A stretch of 64,000 nt of DNA. Origin: Seriola aureovittata. Taxonomy: Eukaryota; Chordata; Actinopteri; Carangiformes; Carangidae. Each line of letters begins with the position of its first letter. Position 1 is the first letter of the stretch. Below, piece after piece: positions 1-10,310 of this stretch. The notes beneath the pieces are model-generated. The model was not told where the DNA came from. It searched no databases and was given only the letters and a program-made list of their open reading frames with translations. Where the stretch lies: assembly GCF_021018895.1 (NCBI RefSeq), contig NC_079364.1, positions 2,722,401-2,786,400 on the forward strand, written 5' to 3'. The translations under genes and the position numbers were made by a program.

Positions 1-208
1 TTTCTATACTGGGAAAAGTCGACTTGTGTGTCCAATGTGTCACACATCTGTGTCTAATGCTGCGACAAAATCCTGCCACACTCACTCAGTCTCACCCAAT
101 TAGACGTAACAGAAAATCTATGAAAATGTTTTTGGCTGCACGTCTGCTTACTTTGAGCCCTTATGTCACAGTTTGCTTCAAATTATATCCAGACTCCATA
201 CTTTGCAG

Positions 209-334
209 CGCTCTCCCTCAAAACCCTTCTGGCAGTCTGCTGCGGAGCACCAAGCCAAAGAAATGATGACCCAGTGTGCCCAGTGGCTGCAGGACGGTGG
301 CAGTGACATCATACATCATGTGGACTTTCAATAG
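209..334 (+). other. possible terminal coding exon, unidentified
   Basis: After a CAG at 206-208 the frame stays open for 41 codons to a TAG at 332-334. The residues look amphipathic and protein-like, including AKEMMTQCAQWLQDGG, and the ATG/CAG/CTG codon use is coding-like. The pyrimidine tract before the CAG is weak, no poly(A) signal follows closely, and I do not recognise the peptide. Earlier exons would lie outside the window. A chance open frame of this length is quite possible. Confidence 0.12.
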
Positions 335-979
335 ACTGTTTGTGCAGCAGCTCAGACCCTGTAAAGTGTAACACAAAGAGAAACTCCTTATGCTTTTCCA
401 TTATCAGTTGTTTCTCCTACTCAGGAAATCTATTGTATTCCTTGACAGATTGTGGGCCGAGGAGGATTTAGATAGTGCAGCAGGGAGACAGCCAGTGCTG
501 AAGATGCATTGCCTTGTCTGAGGATCCTCAAACTGTGTATCTGTAAAGCCAAAAGTCTTTCGTATCTGAAAAGTCGACAGACCTATCACTTGTTGTGTAT
601 AAGACAGTTTCTCTGCTATGGAGCTAATGCATAAGTGTGATGTTCTGTCTTCTTACAGCTGTAATACATTTCAGCCATCCTGTTGGGTTAGTGTTAGTCT
701 TTTATGTGAGTGCAACTGTAACACACTCTCTGGATTTGCTCCAACTTACACACCAGGCTAATGTAAATTTAATATGCAGAACACATCGTAATCCTTATTC
801 CCATATGAACAGATGTGTTAGCATGTGAGGGGATCATGGTATTAGATTTTTCAAGGTTTTTTTATTTCTTCTACCGAGCTCAGACAGACGAGCGAGGATG
901 TTTCAGACAGTCTGCTGGACATCAGCTAAGTAGAAATACACCTTGGTAGAGCATGTGCACTATTTTAACCACAGTAACT
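335..979. other. no recognisable feature
   Basis: AT-rich single-copy-looking DNA. Short open frames on both strands show no recognisable domain, and no splice-bounded exon was seen. Confidence 0.5.
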
Positions 980-1385
980 GCATGGCTCCATTGGTCACTC
1001 CACCACTTTGGTACAGACTCAAATATCTTGACAATTACTGGATAGATTGCTATAAAGTTTTGTACAGACGTGTCTGGTGTCCAGAGGATGAAGTGTACTC
1101 ACTCTGATCATCCCCTGATTTTCCCTCTAGCGCCACCATCAGGTCAAAATTGTAACATGTCAGGTACTTTTGGCTTCAGCTGTACTTTGCATTTATTGCT
1201 AATTGACAAATGTTACCTCGTTAGCTAACACCCTACACCAAGATGGTACACATAATAATCATTAAACCTGCTGAACATCTGCATGTTAGCATAATGACAT
1301 TAGCGACTGGCCCAAAGCATGGCAGTGCCCTGGTACACAGAGCCACTAGCATGGCTCTTAGCCTTGCTACATTACTGTTGAGCTA
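980..1385 (+). repeat. dispersed teleost repeat, 'ACTGGATAGATTGCTATAAA' family
   Basis: The order of motifs is that of a widespread fish repeat: a clause around CTGGATAGATTGC, CCAGAGGATGAAG, a segment around CCCCTGATTTTCCCTC, the phrase AGCGCCACCATCAGGTCAAA, then GTTAGC-rich text ending in CATGGCTCTTAGCC. A second copy lies in the opposite orientation at about 37280-37700. Family membership is from memory of fish genomes and was not checked against a repeat library. Confidence 0.7.
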
Positions 1386-1465
1386 ATCTAACTCAGCTTT
1401 GAGTCAAGATGATAAAGTTCTGTAATGTCTGCTTCTTCCAAAAGGATAAAAACATGAGTAGCGCA

Positions 1466-1593
1466 AATTCTTTAGCTAATTCTTTAGCTAATTCTTTTGC
1501 TAATTCTTTAGCTAATTCTTTAGCTAATTCTTTAGCTATTTCTTTTGCTAATTCTTTTGCTAATTCTTTTGCTAATTCTTTTGCTAATTCTTT
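1466..1593. repeat. 12-bp minisatellite, AATTCTTTWGCT
   Basis: Ten 12-bp units (1466-1585) alternate between AATTCTTTAGCT and AATTCTTTTGCT, with one A-to-T change (ATTTC) in the seventh unit, followed by a partial unit. As 12 is a multiple of 3, both strands are open and translate as four-residue repeats (LANS on +, KELA on -). That explains the open frames here without a gene. Confidence 0.9.
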
Positions 1594-3520
1594 CCACACA
1601 TTTTTTGATCAAAACAATCCTGATATTGACTGATAATAGAACTATACATAACGTGTATTTCTACATATAATTATCCATTATTAATATTATTGATTTTTTT
1701 TATTTGTGTGTATGTAATGTAATGTTTTATTGTCATATTTGTGTAGTTTGAATATTTTCCTGTATGATGTTATACAGTGTGAATTTTAGGAATCAGAAAT
1801 TACATCTTTGTTGCCATGAGTGATATTGCATTCTGTACATATTTGTTTTCATGCATTTTCTGTTTTTAATTCTTACTATGTTTACAATGGAAATTGCTGT
1901 TTGCGTTATGTCTTCTTCCTCCTAATTTATTCCATCCATATTCATATATTCCATCCATATTTTCCTTTTTCTTTGTGTCTATCTTCCCCTGCTCCAGCAG
2001 CCCAGGCTCACAGTTTGCCTCCCACTCTAATGAAGTTATTTCTTTTCAGCCTGAGATAATGGCCCACGAACAAATCCATTTGTCTGCACACTCAATGCCC
2101 GTGTCATTACAAAATACATTTCAGAACGGCTGGTAATTCGGTTTTACTTGAAAAAATTGTTTAATAAATGTAATGTGTTCTTTTTGCTGGGGTTTTACTG
2201 TATGTGTGCCTCCTGTGAATTTCTATACTAAAGTGCTAATGTGGATCCACTTTGAAACTCTGACTTTAAACTCTATTAACTTTAACTGTATGAGGCATTC
2301 TGCAAGGGTGAGTTTCAAAACATTAATTGCTATTCCCTGAGGAATGTGCAGGATTAAAATAAAATGTGTCTTGGGTTTGTCATTTTGTGTTTTTGTTCAT
2401 TAATTTGAACACAACATCATTAATTAACACAAGTTGTAATTGGTAATTGGATGTCGCTGACATCTGTGACAGAAGTTTTCCTTGCTTGATATGATGCCAG
2501 GGTCATTTGTTTTGTTTTTTTGTAACTATCCAATTTATTTTTATTTTTATTCAAATTGTTCACGTACAACATGTTGATATACGGGATTTATTTTTTAAAA
2601 TGCTGGGTGCTGATGAGGCAAATTGTAAGTTATGATTTTTTTGACATCTGAAGATAAAGTTTTCATCACCACCATCATATAAACACCTTCCATGCTGTTA
2701 ACTGGAGAGCGACACTATAATGCTCATAATACGGTAATATAAATTTATTTGTTTTTCTGACCTGCTGAGATGTGGAGCAAGTAAAATTCCTCAAAGCGTA
2801 ACATCAGAAGTGTTTTATAAATCAAAAAGCGAAAAATGTATTTTATTTGCTATCCACAGACATTTGTCCTGATATTTTTATTTGAAATCTTAAAAACCCA
2901 TGATCGTGTATGAATGCTGATGAATGCTTTTGCCTGAACTGACTTGTCTGTTTTGAATCATGTTCTTCTTCCCTATGGCCACTGGCAAGCTCCAGCTGTT
3001 GCTTTTCAGACTAGCTCATATCCTTTGACTCATTGTGTAAAATGAAGACAGTTCTGACTAATAGACAGTAAAGCACGGACTTGTATTGGCACCGTGTCCA
3101 TGCACATGTTTAGCTTCATTGATCTCTGAGTAACAGGGAATACTTCACCACAGTGAACCTCATGTGAACTTAAAGTTACGCCAGAAAAGAACTGGATTTA
3201 GGACAGTGGGTGTTTCGTCATTATTTCTGTGGAGACCAATAAGAAACTAAATGCATTCAGATTTCAACATTTTCAGAGGAAATTGGGGTTTCTGTTTTGT
3301 GGAAATTTCTTTCCAAGTGTCGTATAACATTCACTGGCAAACCCTCAGATGCCAAAAATGATTCACCCCACATAAAACTACAATGAAACAGTCACTGGAC
3401 TTCATTTATATGCTCTTCAGGAGCAATGACTTCAGTCTGAACCAAGAAATGCACATTTTGTTGATTAAACATGGATGAGATCAATCTTTTAACAGCCACA
3501 TACATTTACTAAGTTAGCAC
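1594..3520. other. AT-rich non-coding stretch
   Basis: Rich in TTTATT and poly-T runs. No recognisable exon, RNA gene or repeat family; open frames near 1820-2136 are hydrophobic low-complexity chance frames. Confidence 0.5.
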
Positions 3521-3524
3521 TGAA

Positions 3525-4085
3525 GCAAAAGTTTGACTTTTTGAGTAATATGTTTATTCACTTTCTGACTGAGAATTAGATGAGCAGATCGATAACACTG
3601 TCGTGTCCTACAGTAAATACAAAGCCACAGCCAGCAGCTCATTAGCCTAGTTTAGCTAAGCTAGTTTAGCTTAGCTCACAGCAAATTCCACCTGTAAGCA
3701 CCTATTTCTTGTCTCTGTGCAGTTGCCAGTTACTATTTGTATAGTGGTGTATTGTCATTTATAAACTTAATACATTTAATTAGTTTATGCTGTTAATCGT
3801 TTTTTTTCTGTGAATAAATGCCTTGTTTATTCGTATCTTGATATGTTTTTGAATAAAAAAAAAATGTATACATTGTTGTTTATACAAAAACATTCAATTA
3901 ATTTGTATGAATTAATTGAATGAGATATAACATGTTAATTAGGGAGCAGAGGTGCTGGTTGGCACATTTTATAACAGTTGGACAGAACTGTTTCCGGTTT
4001 TTATGCTAAGCTAAGCTAACATATATCAGACATGCGGGTGGTATCTAACTCTCAGCCGTTACCAAAACTTCAAACTATTCCTTTA
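3525..4085. repeat. dispersed teleost repeat, 'GCTAGTTTAGCTTAGC' family
   Basis: The left part reads as the common fish repeat: GTTTGACTTTTTGAG, then GAGAATTAGATGAGCAGAT, then AGCCACAGCCAGCAGCTCAT, then repeated TTAGCTTAGCT. After an AT-rich interruption the reverse-oriented motifs return (TTAATTAGGGAGCAGAGGTG near 3940, ATGCTAAGCTAAGCTAAC near 4003-4020). Either a foldback element or two copies with an AT-rich insertion. Relatives are at 45005-45110, 46625-47450 and 55818-56110. Confidence 0.65.
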
Positions 4086-5839
4086 ACATAAGCTTGTCAT
4101 GTAGCCCTCCGTGGCTAAACGAGGTATTACTTCACTCTAAGGCAGATTCAGATTCATCATGTGATGTACTGGTATTTTCTAAAGGGGGCAGGAACTGCTT
4201 CGACATGAGTTTGACGAGTCCGTGTCTCTGCAGCGTGCGATAACAACCATGAAATCTTTAACTCAATTATCAAGCCTTTTTAGGATGATATGATTTATTT
4301 TTTGTACTTTACATTATGTCATACCACCATTTACTCATATTCTGAGTCCAGAAACAAAACCAATTTAAAGCTAATTACAGGCATAACACATAATTTATAC
4401 CTTATCTCCTCTTACATTACTTACAACTATTAGAAAATAATTAAGTTCATTTGCATTTTCATTGCATTTTAATCCACACTTTAGCAGAGCAGCAGTTTTA
4501 TGACACTGGGCTGTTTTTCTTATGATGTACAGTATGTAACAGAGAAAATATATCACACTATAGTTAACTATTGGGGAGCAAACTGAATGGAAAATGGATG
4601 CTTGTTGATAGCGCCAATAGTTCTCTGCATACAGCACTAAAAATTTAATAAGACAACTGCATTTTTTTAAAGACAAATCTGCTCAATTACTAGAGCTGTG
4701 GAAGAAGTATCAGGCATTTAAGAGCAAAAACCCCACAAACCTCTGTATTAAGAGATTTTGAAGCTTGGCTGCTTTCTGAAGTCGTCCTGCGTCACTCGTC
4801 CTCTGAGTGATCAGAGACATAATGCGCCTTGTATTCTGTCCAATGGTGACTTCAACAGTTTAACTACACAATTACGCCTATAAAAGACACAACAGCGACT
4901 GAGGGGACCTTTACTGAGACTTTGTCTGAAGGAACTTTTGAAGTTAAATTGGAGGCAGCTTTGAGATAAACCCCGGTAGCTAAATGGATGTCTTAATTTT
5001 AATAGAGTTCATTTATAGTGTAATATCCTCAGTTTATCTAATGATTCTTTGTTATTGTAAGAGAAGCCACTGAAGATTTTTTTTTTTGCACTTATTTCTT
5101 ATAGCAAATATAAGTCAGAAATACAATAACACACATTTTCTGTGCAGAATGAATATATACTCTAAAGGGAGTAAAAATATTCCATTAATGATACCGACAA
5201 CGACTTCTTCTCGAAGCGTAGATGAGACCTGAGATGTGACATTTTTCCATCTCAAACCCACAGCCTACAACATCAGGAGAACTATAATCATGAAATGATA
5301 ATGCCTTGCATATGCAGTCACGGGTGGCGTCACTCGGTACGTCTCACTCAGTGGATAATGACTTGAGGGACTTTGTGGTATTTGAACTCGGGAGACATAA
5401 ATAATACACTGCTTCATTCAAAGCACAGGAAATTTGGAAAAATAAATATACGCAGCAGCCAGCTAATTCTGTGCAACTCGATGTTATGATGCAGTTCTGA
5501 TGAAAACATTTACCAGTGAGTCTCAAGAGCCAAATTTGCTGATTGTGGTTTTGTGCTCACCAGCAGGATTGGCACGTTCCTGGCTTTGCAAAAGTCACTA
5601 AAGGCAACGTTGGATTGTCCGTGTCTGAACTGACACAAGTGATATGGTTTCGCAGTCACGTGGTGCTGAATGATTAATATGCCTGTTACAGAGGGTCAAA
5701 AGTTTCTGTTGATAAATAAACATGTTAAACTTCTGCAGATACTTCGATATGGAGTCATCCCACATCTCCATCAAACACCTTTTCTTTTGGGGGATCAGGA
5801 ACTGTTAGCAGTAACATTAACTTTAACAATTTACTTACC
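4086..5839. other. no recognisable feature
   Basis: AT-rich sequence. The minus-strand open frames at 4395-4676 and 5344-5526 have no recognisable domain and no supporting splice context. Confidence 0.45.
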
Positions 5840-6165
5840 AGTTTAGAAAAAAGGTTGTTTGTTGTTTGGCTGCAAACTTCATTCCTTTACTGACCAAGAT
5901 CTGCCTCCAGAGGTGGAAAGTAACCTGTTTCTTCTATTTCTATCACTTTCTTATTCTGCTGTTAGCATGCTAACCAGCTAGCCCCTGTCCGGCTGGACCG
6001 TCTCGTCACTGTAGCGTCCAGTCTGCCCCGAAGAAGCAGCTCTGTTGGTATGGAGCACGTGTTATAACTGCTTTTATTGTAAATGCTGAAGCTCTTAATT
6101 AGCAAGAATGGTAAGTAAACAGCTGCTAATGCTAACGTTGACTACGTAGCAATAGTCAAACTTAG
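5840..6165. repeat. dispersed repeat, partner of 10020-10310
   Basis: The segment CTCCAGAGGTGGAAAG to GCATGCTAACCAGCTAGCCC (about 5909-5985) is matched in reverse complement near 10100-10185 (GGGCTAGCTGGTTAGCATGC, then CTTTCCACCTCTGGAGAC). The segment AAACAGCTGCTAATGCTAAC with ACGTAGCAATAGTCAAA (about 6117-6160) recurs in direct orientation near 10255-10305. The mixed orientations suggest two insertions of one family, one internally rearranged. Confidence 0.6.
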
Positions 6166-6955
6166 TTTAAAGTAGTTTAAGTTCCGTTTAAGGATTCGTA
6201 CAAATATAAACATTTTCCCGACCACATTCATCACTAAATTATGTAACTACAATTAGAAGTGTCACTTTTTCCTCAATTCATTTTGATTCCAGACACAGAC
6301 ACATAGGCCTACTTCTTATCTTGTTGTTAATTAATGCACAGCCACATGTCCAGTGCCTGCAAGTGGGACGTATTGTCAGTCTGAAGTCCCTGGCTCATTT
6401 TGCAACTGGGCCCAGGTCTGCATTTTAAACCCCATGTAAGTTCCAGTGTAGGTCTCAGACTTGTTTTAAGCCACAGCTAAGCTAGTCAGATGCTGCAGTA
6501 AGTGACAGAGCACATTATAATGAAGTTATCTCAGGTCACTTATAGAGCGGGTTTAGACCGTTTTCTGCAGAGACCCATCACGAGGAAACATTTGGCGACA
6601 GTGGCAAGGAAAAACTCTTTAAACAGAGCAGAACTGGGCTCTTGGTTGGCGGCCGTCTGCCTCGGAGGGAGACAGAGAAAAGAGAGACCAGGAGGAAAGA
6701 GAACAAAGCACAATAAAAGTTCTATATAGTTAGTCTTCTGTACAATAATAATTTTATTATTAATAATAATATTTGTGGCAGTGGGTTTTGAGCAGGATCA
6801 TGGGGCACAGTGGGCGTCAGAGATCCAGACTCTGCAGCTCCGGAGGCAGAAATACCTGCAGACAGCAACAGGAGGAGAGAAGATGCTGAGTTAGTAACAT
6901 GCATTAATGGGATATGACTGCGTACAGATGGAGAGGAAGAGGAGGAGGAGAGAGG
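6166..6955. other. no recognisable feature
   Basis: Contains an AGGAGGAAGAGGAGGAGG-type purine tract near 6930. The open frames here (for example 6502-6729 on +) are Arg/Lys-rich chance frames without a recognisable domain. Confidence 0.45.
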
Positions 6956-6959
6956 AGCT

Positions 6960-7145
6960 CGTTGCATCATGGGAAGTCCCCCAGCAATCGAGGACTACGG
7001 CAGCATAACAAGGGGGACGGTTCAAGGCAAGCCTGAGCCTGCCCTAATTATAAACTTTATCAAAAAGTGAAGTTTTGAGCCTGATCTTAAATGTGGAGAG
7101 GGTGTCTGCCCTCTGCCCCGGGAGGATGGGAAGTTAATTAAAAAT
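6960..7145 (+). repeat. dispersed teleost repeat ('CATCATGGGAAGTCCCCCAG')
   Basis: The run CATCATGGGAAGTCCCCCAG, then GGCAGCATAACAAGGG, CTAATTATAAACTTTATC and GAGAGGGTGTCTGCC follows the order of a frequent fish repeat. It ends near a CCCGGGAGG. Recognition is by memory of the family; no library search was possible. Confidence 0.6.
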
Positions 7146-7839
7146 CAACTCTTTTAACTAACTCACTTCTTTCAGTCGCTGCCAAGGCTGCATTACCAAA
7201 CCAAAGTGGGTGACTTCACCCCCGGGCTCCGGACCCTCGGGGGCTTCGAAGGTACTAGGTGGGTCAGTCGGTTTGTGTAATATTACTGAAGTGATACGGT
7301 TAAAGTCCCCGCATTGTTACCTGAAGCTGAGGCCATCTTTTATAGAGAAAACCCAATTATGGTGAATTTGTATTTAATTCATTAACAACACACTAACTGA
7401 CACACACACACACACACGCACGCACCAACTTTGAAGCCAGATACTAGAGCTCCAGGCAAAATATAACTAATCTGCTGTGTGTGCGCTCCTGTGCACATGG
7501 GTGTCGGAGGAGGGGGAGGGGCCAAAAGAACCTTTTTTCCAAATGAATATAGTTACACAACTTGATTCAGTTTTTGCAGTTTTCCAATAGTCTCACAGTT
7601 AAAGAATATTAACATTTAAAAGTGCAAAATTAGCCGCGTCGTAGGCTATTTGCATTCTAGTGTCGGACCTTCATCTGTTGACATCTCTGTGCTCATGGTG
7701 GACGCTGTCGTTACATGGTTTCATCTTCATGGTTTTTCGAGTGCTCAGTGTAATGGCATGATCCGTCCACGGCGAGACCAAAATATAATGGCAAAAGGGG
7801 AATCGACAAAGTGTGTTCACGGGTCACAAACTTCCCATT
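7146..7839. other. non-coding, short CA microsatellite at 7392-7420
   Basis: Contains a G/C-rich near-palindrome around CCCCGGGCTCCGGACCCTCGG (7220-7240) and a short interrupted CA tract. No exon recognised. Confidence 0.45.
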
Positions 7840-8330
7840 TGAAAAGATATGTACATATATTGAATTTTCATGTATGAAATATACATTTTTATTTTATATG
7901 TACATACATGTAAAAATTATACATGAAACCCAATATCGATATCAATTTGATACATTGTTATACGGTATATATCTAGCCTATGCAAATATATACATTTATG
8001 TATATATACTTATACTGTAGACAGATGCTACATAAATCTATATCCATCCCAAAGCCTGTCAGTATATGTTGATATATTATATACAGTAAAAGTCTGAGAC
8101 CACGTTCCCAGAATGTGAATTAAAAACAGTTTGAAATGAATGAGAAATTAATACGAAAAACATATCGATTATTTAACATGTATGTTGCATAAATAAGTCA
8201 AATATATAATGTTAACATGTAAAAATTAATTCATATATGTTATAAATATATATCTTCATGTATCCAGAAGATGTATATATGTGATAATAATATATATAGG
8301 TGATATATATGTCACATACTACATTTCTCT
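7840..8330. repeat. AT-rich dispersed element, inverted copy at 43500-43815
   Basis: Very rich in ATATAT/TACATA. The stretch from ATCCAGAAGATGTATATATG through GTGATAATAATATAT to TAGGTGATAT (about 8259-8310) is matched in reverse complement at about 43545-43600. The phrase TATGTTGATATATTATATACAG (near 8065-8088) likewise matches the region near 43765-43795. Probably a MITE-type element. Confidence 0.55.
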
Positions 8331-10019
8331 ATGAGTCCAACTCAGTTTGTTTTGCTGTTTGGGTGAACAATAGAATTAGGATCCCTCAGTCAGTGACATT
8401 CATGATTATAGGGCGCCGCTGTTGTGGTCCAGCCAAACACCAGTAGCTGTAAAACCCTTCAGTGAGATTGCTTAGTAACGAAGAAAAAGAAACAAACCTA
8501 AAAAAACAAAACAAACAATGAGAATAACCTAACTTAATATAACTGTTAAGATAGAAGTTCCCAGCATGCACTGTGCTGCACTGAGTGGGAGCAGCAGTAG
8601 CACGGACTGCAGCACTTGGGGAATTGCCTGTTTCAAATTTTGACAAAAATTGGTAAAAAAAATACAGAGAACAGCATATTAGTGTCGTGTCATCTTTCAA
8701 ACAATGGCCGAGCTTGGACAGATGGTTTCAAGAGGTTTGGTGAACGCGGCGCTTGATGACTCACATATAAATTTTTTCCGCTTACAGTGTGAAGTGGAAG
8801 ATGACGGAGCAGCGATTCAGAGTGAATTCACATTGTCACACAGAATTGGATCCGTATTCTCATTAGTAAAAAAAAAACAAAAACATAGGCTGAATATGTG
8901 TGTGTATGAAAAACACTCGGCCCTCTGTGTAAACAATTGGATTAATGGGGCAGATGGGAAATTTTCACAACGTGTGATGTGAAAACGAAGAAGTTTCAAA
9001 GAGAAGAAAGGAATAAGAATCGCTTTAACGGAGAGATGATTGATTTAACCACAGAGAATCGGTCTGGCAGTCCGTTGGGAGAGTTGATATGAACCATAGA
9101 ATCACTTGGACTCAAACAGAAATGACTCGAACGCCATATTGCATCGAGGGCTGTGTGTAAATCACAGGCTGTGATGGAGACGGGCATGAAAATCTCCAAA
9201 GCTATACAATATGTCCATATTGGCAGAAGAAATCCGAGTCAGGCTGCTTTAATCACGGCTTATACATATCTTTTTCTTTTTTGTGTTTTTATATATCAGA
9301 TCCAGACCTACGTTTATTGATGGTTAAAAGACGAATGCACATCAAAGACGAGGTGTGCAGTGTGCAGTTTGGCCTTAGAGTTCAAAAATGTTCTTTGTAC
9401 CACTTCTGACACATATTGATGTGAAATCCAGAGTGAAATCAGACGGCTGTGACTGCAGCCTGAAACATGGCTGCATATCAGCCTCCTCTGTCGTTACCGA
9501 TTCTGCTTGATGTGACTGAGGAGTTAAGCACCATGACTAAACACTATGGCCTCGAGTGCAGGGGGGGGGGGGGGGGGGGGGGAGTACATCTGTATTCCTC
9601 ATCTAGCCTGCAGCTTTCTGTTTTGGTTTTTATTTATTAGCATACTGTGCATACTCATGCCGTTACCGCAGCAACCGTCGCAGATAGAGGTTAATGATGC
9701 CTGAACCAAGAAAATGGACACAATTACTTACAAATAACAGCATGCTCCAAAGATTAGATTTGATGTTTGTAAAATGAGATTAGCTTATTATCTGAACATG
9801 CTGCGTAACATCCACAGAAGTGCTCAGGGAGAGTGGGGAAGAAAACTTTGTTTATTTTTATTTCTTGATTAAAATTTGTTCAAACCAACTAGCTGGTGGC
9901 ACTGAAAGAAGAAGATGCCAGTGCAGAACAACTTGTTGTACCACGCTTCTTTAAAGCTTTAAAACGTATTTGTTCGTTTTCTCTGAGGTTTCTTCTGCAA
10001 TCGTTGCGTTCACAAGACA
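8331..10019. other. non-coding stretch with poly-G tract
   Basis: The open frames at 8386-8700 (-) and 8704-8982 (+) carry no recognisable domain and no conserved splice context. Apart from the G tract at 9561-9582 nothing stands out. Confidence 0.45.
9561..9582 (+). repeat. 22-nt poly-G tract
   Basis: An uninterrupted run of 22 G directly after CTCGAGTGCA. Long G homopolymers are rare and error-prone in assemblies, so the exact length is uncertain. Confidence 0.9.
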
Positions 10020-10310
10020 AGAGGTTATAATACACTGTCTGAGCAGCGCTACGTCTTCAGGGCAGCTTGGAGGCTACAGTGAGTCGCTATCTGACAGGGC
10101 TAGCTGGTTAGCATGCTAACTTCTGTAAAAATAAATTTGTGATAGAGAAGAGAGTTAACATTGGCATTGCTTTCCACCTCTGGAGACAGCTGTTGGTGTG
10201 TAAAGGAATAAAGTTTGATGCTGAACTAGCAACGTTTCCTCTAGACTGGTAAATAAACAGCTGTTAATGCTAACATTAGCTATGTAGCAATAGCAAAACG
10301 TACATATAGC
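10020..10310. repeat. dispersed repeat, partner of 5840-6165
   Basis: Shares inverted and direct blocks with 5840-6165, including GCTAGCTGGTTAGCATGCTA, CCACCTCTGGAG and AAACAGCTGTTAATGCTAAC. See that entry for the alignment. Confidence 0.6.

Noticed and set aside
1393..1633. Open frames with KELA or LANS repeats
   Set aside because: Explained by a 12-bp minisatellite; no gene context.
3525..4085. Possible CRISPR-like or regulatory direct repeats (GCTTAGC)
   Set aside because: They are internal words of a dispersed fish repeat, not spaced repeats with unique spacers.
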